Shown here: one piece after another, positions 26,348 through 35,799 of the stretch | Numbering within the stretch: the stretch's first letter is position 1 | Layout of the letters: every line of letters begins with the position of its first letter | NCBI GenBank assembly: GCA_017539645.1 | Contig: JAFYCM010000032.1 | Coordinates: 1 to 52,169 of the forward strand | Origin: Bacteroidales bacterium | GTDB taxonomy: Bacteria > Bacteroidota > Bacteroidia > Bacteroidales > Marinilabiliaceae | Reading direction: 5' to 3' | DNA: 52,169 nucleotides | Position numbers and translations under genes: made by a program | Notes under the pieces: generated by a model | What the model saw: the letters and a program-made list of their open reading frames with translations, nothing else | Told to the model about the DNA's origin: nothing | Databases searched by the model: none

Positions 26348-27334
26348 TTATTCAGGCTTAACCATAATGGCCGACATACCTATGCATACGCCTTCGATAT
26401 TAGCATCGATAGGTGTAGCGCGAACTTCGAAAGTCTTGAGGTCGTATTTATCTAGCGCTTTAGTAGCCTTCCAAGCAGCGAAGTTGCCCACGTTTTTGAT
26501 GCGTGTGATACGTACGTCTACTGTCTTGTCGAGAGCTGGCAAATAGACTTGTTTTTGGTCGTTCACTTTGATGCCAGGCAAGTAATCTTCGCGTATGTTG
26601 AATACAAACCAATAGTCGTTGGTCTTAGAAATATTCATGATAGGCGAGCCCGTGCCAACCAACTCGCCAAGTTGCGGATAAATCTCGGTTATTTCGCCAT
26701 CGGCTGAAGCAGTAAGAACCATTTCGCTTATATACGACGACACTTCGCTCACAGCGCCTTGTGCACGTTCCACCTGAGCTCGGGCTGCGGCTTTGTCTTC
26801 TTGCTGAGCACCATTCATTGCCATGTCGTATTGTGCTTTAGCAGCCTTTTCGGTGGCTGTCATAGCATCGAAATTGGCTTTGGCTTCATCGCGTTTTTGC
26901 TCGGCTACAACGCCCTCTTCGTAGAGCTTTGCCACACGGTCGTAGGTTTTTGTTGCTACGTCGAGACCTGCTTTAGCCTTTTGCCAAACCTCATAGGCGG
27001 CTTGTATCTGTTCTGAGCGAGCACCGTTTTGTGCCTTTTGTTCAATAGCTTTTGCAGCAGAATAAGCAGCATTGGCTTGTGCAAGTTTTGCTTCAATGTC
27101 TGGAGCTTCGAGAATGGCAAGCGTATCGCCTTTCTTCACACGATCGCCCTCTTCAAAACGTATCTCTGCTATGCGGCCTGGCACTTTGCTCGATACTCGA
27201 TATGCCGATGCGTCTACTTCGCCTTGTATTACTTCTGCAGGCGATGACTGTGCGAGACCAACTATTATAACTATTGCGATGATGATTATTACCACCGATG
27301 CAAACATGAGGTTTGCCTTAAATCTTCTGTTCAT
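26348..27334 (-). CDS. HlyD/EmrA-type membrane fusion protein
   Basis: 328 residues: one N-terminal transmembrane helix (about 10-28), a lipoyl-like half motif (GEVDASAYRVSSKVPGRIAE, then VKKGDTLAILEAPD), a long helical hairpin rich in Ala/Lys/Gln (about 85-200), the second lipoyl half (ASADGEITEIYPQLGELVGTG) and a beta-barrel domain. It bridges an inner-membrane transporter to a TolC channel across the periplasm. It is located between tolC and the two permease genes, the expected exporter order. Confidence 0.92.
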   Translation of the reverse strand: MNRRFKANLMFASVVIIIIAIVIIVGLAQSSPAEVIQGEVDASAYRVSSKVPGRIAEIRFEEGDRVKKGDTLAILEAPDIEAKLAQANAAYSAAKAIEQKAQNGARSEQIQAAYEVWQKAKAGLDVATKTYDRVAKLYEEGVVAEQKRDEAKANFDAMTATEKAAKAQYDMAMNGAQQEDKAAARAQVERAQGAVSEVSSYISEMVLTASADGEITEIYPQLGELVGTGSPIMNISKTNDYWFVFNIREDYLPGIKVNDQKQVYLPALDKTVDVRITRIKNVGNFAAWKATKALDKYDLKTFEVRATPIDANIEGVCIGMSAIMVKPE

Positions 27335-27358
27335 GGCTGTTATATATATATGCTATGA

Positions 27359-28876
27359 TTAATATACTAATGTTCCTTTAGCTTTGTCGAGATTGAGCTT
27401 AGCAAGGCGTACGTCTATTTGCGCCTCAATCATTGTTGAGCGAGCTTTGAGCCAAGCAGTTTGTGCTTCGAGCACGTTGCTTACGGGTATTACGCCCTCG
27501 CGCATACCTACGTTAGCAAAACGTAAATTTTCGTCGGCACTATCGAGACTCTTCTTGGCAGTGGCAAGACGCTTACAACTCTCTTCGAGGCGTTGTGCAC
27601 ATTGGTTCACTTGCAGTTCGATCTTCTCGCGTGTTTCATCAAGTTTATACTCTGCTTTTTGAGCTTCGAGTCGTGCAGCTTTCATCTTGAAACAACGTTC
27701 ACCAGATGTCACTATAGGAATTTTTACGCCCACTCCTACAGTCCACATGCCTTTGAAGCTGTTGTCGAAACCATTTTGGCTATTTGGGTTCGTAATTACA
27801 TATCCACCAGTCAATGCTACATTGGGTAGATATTCGCTACGAGTAATCTTAACCTTTTCTTTGTAGATTTTTTGAGCCAGTTCGAGCGAGTTGAGTTCGG
27901 CGCGATCACTTATTGTGCGGTCGGTCACAATGCTATCAGCCGATTCAACTTCAACATTTATGATATGTTCAAGTTCGTTTTCTTCGTCGGCAAGCGAGAA
28001 TTGCGTATCGAGAGGTAACCCGCAAATTTGGCAGAGTAGCATTTTCGACAAAGCAAGTCCGTTGTCTATTTGTATTATAGTTACTTCGGCTTCGTTTTGC
28101 TTAACCTTAACGGTGAGCATGTCGGCACGAGTGGCGAAACCATTATCAACCATTTTGCTAACGTTGCCATCGAGCGTATTTATGAGTTCGAGATAGCTTT
28201 GAGCAAGTTTTTTCTTGTTTTGCAAGTTTACAATCTGCCAATAAGCCTGATCCACTTGCACAATGAGTTCTTGCTCTTTGAGATTATGCTTGTTCTCTTC
28301 TACTTGTCGCAGATAATCGGTTATGCGATTATAAGCAACAATTTTTCCTCCCATATACAATGGTTGTGTGAGCGTTATGGCACCAGCAAACACGTTTCGA
28401 GTGTCGAGCAGGAGCGCATCGGCAAGAGAGTTTCCCGCGACGCCCAGTTTTGTAGCCATATCACCAATATTTTGAGTGAGAGTAGGCGAAAATTGCTGAA
28501 AAGCTTGTGCAAGTTGCGGATTGGCTTGCAGCATTTGCAAAAACGTTGGATCGCTTTGCAATTGTTGCATCGACGCGCCCATCTGCGTAGCAAAGGTGTT
28601 GCCTACATCGCGAAGTTTGTCTTCCTGTTCGTCGGAGATAAGGTGAACATCTTTACTCATGTGGGTGTATGCACCTATAGCGTTGATGCGAGGAAAATAC
28701 TTAGTGAATGCGGCCTTCTTTTCGAGTTCGGCTATTTGCTTGTCTATCGACGAGATGCGCACGTCTTTGTTGTTGCTTAACGCCATTGCGCGACAACTAT
28801 CAAGGCTAAATACAGCGTTTTGTCCATACACAGTAGTCGCCCATGCGCAAGCGACTAACACAAATATTCTCTTCAT
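27359..28876 (-). CDS. TolC family outer-membrane efflux protein
   Basis: 505 residues with a signal peptide (MKRIFVLVACAWATTVYGQ) and the duplicated OEP fold: two long helical regions each preceding a pair of outer-membrane strands (SLDSCRAMALSNNKDVRIS as the classic N-terminal start; LTQPLYMGGKIVAYNRITDY as the first barrel strand pair; a second half beginning ELNSLELAQKIYKEK, with GVGVKIPIVTSGERCFK). It forms the outer-membrane exit of the exporter. First gene of the operon, promoter upstream. Confidence 0.93.
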   Translation of the reverse strand: MKRIFVLVACAWATTVYGQNAVFSLDSCRAMALSNNKDVRISSIDKQIAELEKKAAFTKYFPRINAIGAYTHMSKDVHLISDEQEDKLRDVGNTFATQMGASMQQLQSDPTFLQMLQANPQLAQAFQQFSPTLTQNIGDMATKLGVAGNSLADALLLDTRNVFAGAITLTQPLYMGGKIVAYNRITDYLRQVEENKHNLKEQELIVQVDQAYWQIVNLQNKKKLAQSYLELINTLDGNVSKMVDNGFATRADMLTVKVKQNEAEVTIIQIDNGLALSKMLLCQICGLPLDTQFSLADEENELEHIINVEVESADSIVTDRTISDRAELNSLELAQKIYKEKVKITRSEYLPNVALTGGYVITNPNSQNGFDNSFKGMWTVGVGVKIPIVTSGERCFKMKAARLEAQKAEYKLDETREKIELQVNQCAQRLEESCKRLATAKKSLDSADENLRFANVGMREGVIPVSNVLEAQTAWLKARSTMIEAQIDVRLAKLNLDKAKGTLVY

Positions 28877-28902
28877 CTGTATGCTTAATAAATTTCAGAG
28901 TG

Positions 28903-28933
28903 CAAAGGAATTTATAATTGTTCTTATTAACAA
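28903..28933 (-). promoter_or_regulatory. Promoter of the TolC-HlyD-permease operon
   Basis: Minus-strand TTG (plus 28931-28933), 20-nt spacer, TTCCTTTG (plus 28903-28910), one mismatch to TAnnTTTG. It lies 27 nt upstream of the tolC start. Confidence 0.4.
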
Positions 28934-29064
28934 GATACAAATAAAGGAAAAATTGGAGCAGATAACGTATTTATACACTTTTGTCGCGTATTGGTTCTCC
29001 AATTATGTGCATATTGACGGAAATTTTCAGTATTCTGTATAATTCCATCATTATTAATATGAAA

Positions 29065-29095
29065 AGAGGCAACCGCAGCAATTGTGGTCACCTCT
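29065..29095 (-). terminator. Terminator after the Xaa-Pro aminopeptidase gene
   Basis: Minus strand AGAGGTGACC (29095-29086) pairs with GGTTGCCTCT (29074-29065) through ten positions including two G-U pairs, followed by TTTTCAT. Confidence 0.75.
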
Positions 29096-29123
29096 TCTTA
29101 TAATTTTCTTATAAATCCCCTCT

Positions 29124-30908
29124 CTACACTTCGCATGTAGCTCTTTGCAGCCAATCGAGGTCGTCGCCATCGAGTTTAGGAGCAAGGCGTGCGTAGACGG
29201 TCTTATGGTAGTCGTTGAGCCATGCGCGCTCATCAGCGGTGAGCAAATTTACGTCGACAGGGCGTGTGTCGATAGGACAAAGAGTGATGGTCTCGAACTT
29301 GATGAATTTGCCAAATGGCGTTTCTGGCATCGGTTGCGAGAAAATCAAGTTCTCTATACGTATGCCGAATTTACCTTCGATATATACACCAGGCTCGTCG
29401 GACACGAGAATGCCTTCGTCGAATTTGCTGTCGGTGAAGGTTGAGCGTATGCCGTAAGGCGCTTCGTGTACGTTGAGGCAGTAGCCAACGCCGTGACCTG
29501 TGCCGTGACCAAAGTTAAGCCCAGCCTTCCATAGCGGCTGACGTGCAACGGCATCGAGCTGAATGCCATACGCACCTCGTGGGAAAACTGCCGAAGCAAG
29601 TGCGATGTGCGATTTCAATACGTATGTATATGCACGTTTGAACTCGTCGCTTATCTCGCCGAGCGCAATGGTGCGAGTGATGTCGGTAGTGCCATCGGCG
29701 TAATGTCCACCGCTATCGATAAGCAGAATGCTGTCGGGCGAAACCACGGTGTTTGTCTCGATAGATGGCGTATAGTGTACAATGGCGGCATTGGCATCTA
29801 CAGCAACAATTGGCGCAAATGATTCGCACATAGAACGTGGTTGCGCCATACGTAGCGAATGCGATTTCTCGGCAATATCGAGTTCGGTGATGCGATTGCC
29901 GGCAGCAACCTCTTTCTCTATCCAGTTGAGCAACTGCACCATAGCTACGCCGTCGCGAATATGTACGGAACGTATGTTGGCAATCTCGGCTTCGGTCTTG
30001 TGCGATTTTATCTCGCCCACCAAACTGCGTCCCTCAACGCGAACCACAGAATTGGGCAGTTGTGCCACCGCGAGCGCCGATACTTTTGATGGATCGTAGT
30101 AGGCCGTCGACTCTTTGGGCAGATTGCGCAGATTGTTTATAAAATGGTCGTAGAGCGACATCTTTATACCATCTTCAGCAAGTCGGTTGCTCACCACGCG
30201 CGATAGTTTGTGTGGGTCGATATATAGATGTTCCTCCTCGGGCGAGATAACCATATACGCGTAGAAAACAGGGTTATACTCAACGTCGGAGCCGCGCAAG
30301 TTGATGAGCCAAGCTATGTCGTCGAGAGCCGAAATGATGTAGTGCGACACTTTTTTTTCGTTCATCATGCGGCGCACGATGTCAATTTTCTCGCGGCGAG
30401 TGGTGCACGCCACAATGGGATTAACCTCTGTAAGTTCATCGGTGGGCAGTGGCGGACGCTGATAGAAAACCTTGTCGATGAAATCCACGTGGTGAATCTC
30501 AAGGCGAATGTCGTACTTATCGAGAATTTCGCTAATACGCTGATACTCAGTTTGCGAAATTGTGCGACCATCTACACCAACGTGCGCACCCGACGGCAAT
30601 ATGTATGTCATATACGATATGTAGTCGGGCACATTGGGCAAACCTTCGCGGAAAAGTTCAATGGCAGTGCCGCGAAGTTGTTTTTCGGCTTGTAAATAGT
30701 AGCGCGAATCGGTCCACAAGCCAACGTATTGCTGCATTATGAGCAATGTGCCTGCCGAGCCGTTGAAACCACTTAGATATTCACGAAACTTCCAATGATC
30801 GGCGGTGTATTCGCTGCCATGTGGGTCGGACGTCAATACTATAAAGGCATCTAAGTTGCGTTTAGCCATCTCTTCACGGGCACGTATCAATCGAGCATTT
30901 ATATCCAT
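29124..30908 (-). CDS. Xaa-Pro aminopeptidase (M24B, long aminopeptidase P type)
   Basis: Starting at the ATG at 30908 (MDINARLIRAREEM; a slightly earlier ATG at 30920 is possible) gives 594 residues. Two creatinase-like N-domains precede the pita-bread catalytic domain with metal ligands in DSGGHYADGTTDITRTI (two Asp), HGTGHGVGYCLNVHE (His), and EPGVYIEGKFGIRIEN (two Glu). The C-terminal M24_C extension marks the long, eukaryote-like form. It removes N-terminal residues before proline, probably in the cytoplasm since no signal is seen. It is the last gene of the minus-strand series behind menA. Confidence 0.93.
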   Translation of the reverse strand: MDINARLIRAREEMAKRNLDAFIVLTSDPHGSEYTADHWKFREYLSGFNGSAGTLLIMQQYVGLWTDSRYYLQAEKQLRGTAIELFREGLPNVPDYISYMTYILPSGAHVGVDGRTISQTEYQRISEILDKYDIRLEIHHVDFIDKVFYQRPPLPTDELTEVNPIVACTTRREKIDIVRRMMNEKKVSHYIISALDDIAWLINLRGSDVEYNPVFYAYMVISPEEEHLYIDPHKLSRVVSNRLAEDGIKMSLYDHFINNLRNLPKESTAYYDPSKVSALAVAQLPNSVVRVEGRSLVGEIKSHKTEAEIANIRSVHIRDGVAMVQLLNWIEKEVAAGNRITELDIAEKSHSLRMAQPRSMCESFAPIVAVDANAAIVHYTPSIETNTVVSPDSILLIDSGGHYADGTTDITRTIALGEISDEFKRAYTYVLKSHIALASAVFPRGAYGIQLDAVARQPLWKAGLNFGHGTGHGVGYCLNVHEAPYGIRSTFTDSKFDEGILVSDEPGVYIEGKFGIRIENLIFSQPMPETPFGKFIKFETITLCPIDTRPVDVNLLTADERAWLNDYHKTVYARLAPKLDGDDLDWLQRATCEV

Positions 30909-30967
30909 AACAGTAATCATTCAGAGTGTTGCTAATATAACTAAATGTTTTCAGTGTGTTGCAAATT

Positions 30968-31864
30968 TTACATGATGGTTCCCAATGTAAAAGCAACAAC
31001 AGCGAGTAGTGTAAGCATAGAAACGCGCTTCAGTTGTCCATCTATTTGCGATGGTTCGGTAGCCTTCATCACTATACTTATATTATTAATAATTAGCGGA
31101 ATAGATATTACGAATAGCCATTGCCAAGGCGTTCCAAATAGCCATACGTATGTAGCCAAACAGACAACAGCCATAAGCATAACTATGGCGTGATAAATTT
31201 TTGCGCGACGCATACCCATACGTACAATAAGCGTACGTTTGCCCGCAGCAGCATCGGCGTGAATGTCGCGGATGTTGTTCATATTAAGTACACCGATGGA
31301 CAGAAAACCGATAGCTGACGCAGGCAGCAACGATGCCCACGATGGCGCACCGGCATAGAGTGTATATGAGCCAGCCACGCCTACGATGCCGAAAAAGAGG
31401 AACACGCCCAAATCGCCAAAACCGTGATAACCATAAGGATAGCGTCCCACAGTGTAAGTAATGGCTGCCGCAATGGCAAGTATGCCTACGATGAGCATAA
31501 AGATGAAGCCGCCCATATTGAGCCGAGGATACGCCACGCAAAGCAACCCGATGCCGCTCGCGAACGCCAACACTGCGCATAGCACAATGGCTCTCTTGAG
31601 AGCCGCCATAGTTATGCTGCCACTCTGCACACCGCGCGCCGGCCCTACCCTACCAGCAAAATCGACCCCCGATGCGGCATCGCCATAGTCGTTGGCAAGG
31701 TTGGAGGTGATTTGTAGAAACAGCGTTGTGGTGAGCGCCAAAATGAATATGGGCAAGCAGAAAATGCCATTTTGCCATGCCAAGGCAGAACCCATAATTA
31801 TCAATGCGAAGGAGAGCGGCAGAGTGCGAAGTCGCAACTCGACAATCCACTGTTTTATATTCAT
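30968..31864 (-). CDS. menA: 1,4-dihydroxy-2-naphthoate polyprenyltransferase
   Basis: A 298-residue UbiA-family membrane protein with about eight helices. The first Asp-rich motif NDYGDAASGVD (near residues 58-68) binds the prenyl diphosphate via Mg2+; the second is NNIRDIHADAAAGKRT (near 195-210). MenA attaches the polyprenyl chain to DHNA in menaquinone synthesis, the quinone used for anaerobic respiration in this phylum. It starts 6 nt after the serine protease gene and precedes the aminopeptidase, so is probably expressed from an upstream promoter. Confidence 0.93.
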   Translation of the reverse strand: MNIKQWIVELRLRTLPLSFALIIMGSALAWQNGIFCLPIFILALTTTLFLQITSNLANDYGDAASGVDFAGRVGPARGVQSGSITMAALKRAIVLCAVLAFASGIGLLCVAYPRLNMGGFIFMLIVGILAIAAAITYTVGRYPYGYHGFGDLGVFLFFGIVGVAGSYTLYAGAPSWASLLPASAIGFLSIGVLNMNNIRDIHADAAAGKRTLIVRMGMRRAKIYHAIVMLMAVVCLATYVWLFGTPWQWLFVISIPLIINNISIVMKATEPSQIDGQLKRVSMLTLLAVVAFTLGTIM

Positions 31865-31870
31865 AAATAT

Positions 31871-34024
31871 CTAATTTATAAGAACTTTAGTTGTGCTGTC
31901 GGGAGCGTTTCGGAAGCGAATATTTACGAGAACCACGCCTCGCACAACGCCATTGAGATTAATATTAATATGCTCGCCATCAGCCTTTTGCGTAGCTATG
32001 AGGCGACCTTGCAAATCGTAAATATCGATACTTTGAAGGGCGCTCGAATGAACGTCGATAACACCATCGGAAACAGCATAAGTATATGTAGAAACGCTGT
32101 TGGTATCCGCATCGGTAACGCTCGAAGAGACAAAACCGTTGAAACCGAAGAACAAATCGGCACCGGCTGCGGCATTGGTGAAGTGGCTGTAGATATACCA
32201 CTCATTGCCAACGAGGAAATGCGCTTGGTTGTTGTTTGCATTCAACTCCTTGTTGCTCAGCTCGCTATGGTAGAAGGCGAGTGTGTCGGTAGCCGAGTTG
32301 CCGTAAGTAAGTTCTACGCCTATATGGAAAGGTCCGCTGATAGCAAGCGGTTCGGCGAGGTTGATAGCCGCTGAACGGTTGTTTTTGAGTTTGCTATTAG
32401 AGATGTTGGAAACCGTATGCAGCACATTGCCAGGCTTACCATTATCATCGGCATAAAAAACGAGGTTAAACGTCTGCTTATTAGACGTTTGCACGAGCGA
32501 CGACGTAATATATACGGACGAAATTGTCGTCTTGCTCAAATTTTCTGGAAAGCCTTCAGCCACAACGGCAGTTTTGTAGGCATTATGTCCGCATATATAG
32601 CCCAATCCGTCACTCGGACGTTCGCAAAGCATAGTAGACTGATAATCTGCACCATAGACAACTTCGTGCTGCGATTCTCCATTGGCAACTATATATGCAC
32701 CATCGTACTTATTTACGCCCAAAGACATTGGGTCTAAATATGCAGCAAGTGACTGTGTACCAATATCATCGGGAATTGCGTCCCACGATTGCGACATGGC
32801 AAAGAAGAAATCGTAGCAGCCGCTCGACGTACAATTGCAACTTGCTGCGCCGCCCGTCAGTCCGCCAAGCACACGACCGTGGCTGTCGAAGAGCGGAGCA
32901 CCCGAAGAACCAGCCTCGGTAGTTCCAGTGAGCCAGCGACTTACGCGCCAATGCGAGTTTTTATCGAAGGAAAGGTTGCTATTAGTTCGGTCGGATGTGT
33001 AAGATTTTAGGGCAACTGTGGCAGCGCTCGATACTTTACGCACATCGCCTACTGGGTGATGAATGGTGTAGAACTGGCTACCCGATTCAATATTGGAGGC
33101 ATCGACATTCCAGCCAGCATAATACGGACGAGCCGAAGCGGGCGGAGTATCCGAAAGCAGCAAAAGCGCCAAATCGCGCGTTTCATCGAGCAAAAGCAAC
33201 TTAGCGCCACTGATGACGGTGTAGTCTGTAGCATACGCAACACCCTCACAAGCAGTGTTTTCGAAGTTGAACATTGTCATATTCGACTTCATTCTATTGC
33301 CCTTGAAACAGTGCGCCGCTGTAAGCACGTATGGCTTACCATCGTTGGCAGTATTGTTTATAAGTACGCCGGTGCAAAGGTCGCTACCATTGACAATCAA
33401 GCGGCAAACAGATTGCTTAATGTCAGCAATATCGGAATTACAGCGAACGTCAATCTCGCACGAAGCCGCATCGCCAAATTCGCCCGATTTATTTGCCGAA
33501 CTCGACTGCACTTTCGGAAGCGACATGAAACCACAATTGACCTGAACTAAGCTAAAACTGGGAAATTCGCGCGGACCAACATACTCCACAATCAACGAAT
33601 CGCCATCAACAGGGAACGTCTGTAAATATCCTTCAGGGAACTTCGACTGCGACGTAAATTGCTGATATGCAGTATCATTCAGCGCATATACATATATATA
33701 CTCATCGTCGGCGAGCGCAACATTTGCAAGCAGAATACTAAGATTTTCAGCCCATTCAGAATACACACCTAGCGTCCATACGTACATGTCATCGTCGACT
33801 TGAGTCACCGTACCAGCCGAAGTCGCTGGCACATCTACCTCGATGGGTGTTGCAAACGACAGCGGTTGCCCTTTCTCAGACGAAACGAAATGTGCTGCTG
33901 GCATCTGAATCCAATCAACATCACCTACAAAACGGTATGGTTCAGCACTTTGCGCATAGGTAGCAATAGCAAACGCCACCAACGTCGAAGTAAGTATAAA
34001 TCTGAAATATGTATGCTTCATCAT
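31871..34024 (-). CDS. Secreted trypsin-like serine protease with T9SS C-terminal sorting domain
   Basis: 717 residues: signal peptide (about 1-24, ending ATYAQ), a roughly 160-residue N-terminal pro-region, then a chymotrypsin-fold catalytic domain with H238 (LTAAHCF), D284 (TRDLALLLL) and S374 (AGSSGAPLF), similar to lysyl endopeptidase-type enzymes. A beta-rich domain follows, and the last 75 residues (VHSSALQSIDIYDLQGRLI … VLVNIRFRNAPDSTTKVLIN) match a type A T9SS sorting domain. It is predicted to cross the outer membrane through the PorQ-containing type IX system and be surface-attached or released. The gene ends 6 nt before menA and begins 13 nt after the barrel gene. Confidence 0.88.
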   Translation of the reverse strand: MMKHTYFRFILTSTLVAFAIATYAQSAEPYRFVGDVDWIQMPAAHFVSSEKGQPLSFATPIEVDVPATSAGTVTQVDDDMYVWTLGVYSEWAENLSILLANVALADDEYIYVYALNDTAYQQFTSQSKFPEGYLQTFPVDGDSLIVEYVGPREFPSFSLVQVNCGFMSLPKVQSSSANKSGEFGDAASCEIDVRCNSDIADIKQSVCRLIVNGSDLCTGVLINNTANDGKPYVLTAAHCFKGNRMKSNMTMFNFENTACEGVAYATDYTVISGAKLLLLDETRDLALLLLSDTPPASARPYYAGWNVDASNIESGSQFYTIHHPVGDVRKVSSAATVALKSYTSDRTNSNLSFDKNSHWRVSRWLTGTTEAGSSGAPLFDSHGRVLGGLTGGAASCNCTSSGCYDFFFAMSQSWDAIPDDIGTQSLAAYLDPMSLGVNKYDGAYIVANGESQHEVVYGADYQSTMLCERPSDGLGYICGHNAYKTAVVAEGFPENLSKTTISSVYITSSLVQTSNKQTFNLVFYADDNGKPGNVLHTVSNISNSKLKNNRSAAINLAEPLAISGPFHIGVELTYGNSATDTLAFYHSELSNKELNANNNQAHFLVGNEWYIYSHFTNAAAGADLFFGFNGFVSSSVTDADTNSVSTYTYAVSDGVIDVHSSALQSIDIYDLQGRLIATQKADGEHININLNGVVRGVVLVNIRFRNAPDSTTKVLIN

Positions 34025-34037
34025 AGACTACACTGTT

Positions 34038-35789
34038 TTACAAATCGAGTTGCGCTCCCAATCGAAGGCTATAGGAATCGTACATATCGCCGGCATCGCC
34101 AGAGACATCTAACAATAGGCTAAGCGGATATTTCTCAAACTTGTACGCCATATTCAAGTTAAGGTGCAACTCTTTACGCGGATTTTCAAAATAATACGGC
34201 TCGAGTTTATTCCAACTGAACGAATTTCCGCCATATTTTTCAATCAAATTGCCATAATATTTGGCGAAACCGCATCTGAAACGGTAGTCGACCTTAGAAG
34301 AGAGGCTACCTTTTACGCCAAAATTCAGCACTCGGTAGCACACAATAGAGAAGCCCGTGTGGAACGCAAGTTGCTGTTCGTCAGCATACTTACGCACAGT
34401 ATAATTTGTCTGCGCAAAAGCAGAACCCATAGACAAATATGCAGTAGACCAGCCTTGCGGATAGAATGCATTGCTGAGATAGTTTGTGCGGCCACCATAC
34501 TTCAATCCGCGATTGTAGAAATGTTCAAAAAGTTCAAACAAATCGTCGTAATCTTCCATTTCGCGACCTATATATGCTTCATATTCAGCCACAACATCAT
34601 CGGCAATATGGGACTGCATCCACTCGCGCCATTTATTTTTATCGATGTCGCCTGGATAGATGACGCAGAGCACGCCATTTTTATCGTAAAATATCGGGTC
34701 GGGCGTTCCTTCGCCGCCTTGCCAATCGGTCTTGACAAATTCAAAATTAGCCATCTTCAAATATCGCCAGGGCAGATTAACATTCAAACCAATGGTGAAA
34801 TCTTTATTATTATAAAACCGCTTGAAGAGTTTTTTCGCTTTGTTATCTGCGAATGGGCGCTGATAGTAGAGCATAGCACTATAATCGCCCAAATCGAGAT
34901 TCAGACCGAGGTCCCACATGCCCTGATGAGCGCCAGCAGCATTGGTTGTTTCGCCTCGTTCAAAATCGGTGGTAAACTTGGAAGCATCGCCATTTCGTGC
35001 AAGAAACGAATTCCAAAAGTCGAGCGGAATTTTTTTGCCATTGGGCAGCGTTCCACCCATCATAGCACTATGCACCAAGCCTACGTATGGTTTAACATGC
35101 TGCGTACCAAGGCGCGCATAGATAAACTTCTCATGAAAAAGAATATTATCAGAAAATTCCGCCACACCTTCGTTTGTCTTCAAGCCAAAGAAAACTCCGC
35201 CACGCAATTGCACCAAATTTCGAGTGTAAGGCACTGACCAATAGTTAAATATGCCCACACCTACACGCGGTATTGGTCGTGCATTATTCGACATCAAAAA
35301 TGAACCCGACGACAATTCGTTATTAGTAACTATAGGTGTAAAAGCTTGCAGACCAATCGTATAGTCGATAATCCAGAAATTACCAGCTACGTATGCTTCG
35401 TGAATCATCGTTCGCAAGCTCTCAGTCGAAAATTGTCCAGAAACACAAGCCGTGGCAGAAAAAAGCTGACGAACAGTCTGATTTTGAGGCAATGTAGTAC
35501 TCCACAACGAACTGTGTTTCAACTCAAAAGCATGAAACGAATTATATCGAACGGCATATTTACCATAAATATTCGCACCCAATTGGTCATAGACATTTTC
35601 CAATCCCCACTGATTGGAATATGACCACAATGGGCGAATATCTTCGTTCGTTGCCGCCGATGCCGACACTCGCACTTGCACCGACGTGTTGATGCGGCTA
35701 TACAACGAAACCAACAACTGCGCATTTGCTGTTATACTCGATATAAATAGAATTATAAATATTATTCTTCGCATTGCGAACTTGTTCAT
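34038..35789 (-). CDS. Outer-membrane beta-barrel protein, Wzi capsule assembly-like
   Basis: 583 residues with a signal peptide (start may be M6, MRRIIFIILFISSITANAQ). The mature protein is built of alternating strands across its length (NLVQLRGGVFFG, FTIGLNVNLPWRYLKMANFEF, LHLNLNMAYKFEKYPLSLLLDV), ending GAQLDL like an outer-membrane barrel. The overall layout and size recall the Bacteroidota proteins annotated as Wzi-like capsule assembly barrels. In this family the barrel anchors surface polysaccharide. Assignment to Wzi rests on general resemblance, not on a motif. Confidence 0.5.
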   Translation of the reverse strand: MNKFAMRRIIFIILFISSITANAQLLVSLYSRINTSVQVRVSASAATNEDIRPLWSYSNQWGLENVYDQLGANIYGKYAVRYNSFHAFELKHSSLWSTTLPQNQTVRQLFSATACVSGQFSTESLRTMIHEAYVAGNFWIIDYTIGLQAFTPIVTNNELSSGSFLMSNNARPIPRVGVGIFNYWSVPYTRNLVQLRGGVFFGLKTNEGVAEFSDNILFHEKFIYARLGTQHVKPYVGLVHSAMMGGTLPNGKKIPLDFWNSFLARNGDASKFTTDFERGETTNAAGAHQGMWDLGLNLDLGDYSAMLYYQRPFADNKAKKLFKRFYNNKDFTIGLNVNLPWRYLKMANFEFVKTDWQGGEGTPDPIFYDKNGVLCVIYPGDIDKNKWREWMQSHIADDVVAEYEAYIGREMEDYDDLFELFEHFYNRGLKYGGRTNYLSNAFYPQGWSTAYLSMGSAFAQTNYTVRKYADEQQLAFHTGFSIVCYRVLNFGVKGSLSSKVDYRFRCGFAKYYGNLIEKYGGNSFSWNKLEPYYFENPRKELHLNLNMAYKFEKYPLSLLLDVSGDAGDMYDSYSLRLGAQLDL

Positions 35790-35799
35790 TATCTGATAT

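Noticed and set aside
34164-35237. 357-codon plus-strand frame opposite the Wzi-like gene
   Set aside because: Antisense shadow; the minus-strand frame has a signal peptide and barrel pattern, this one has none.
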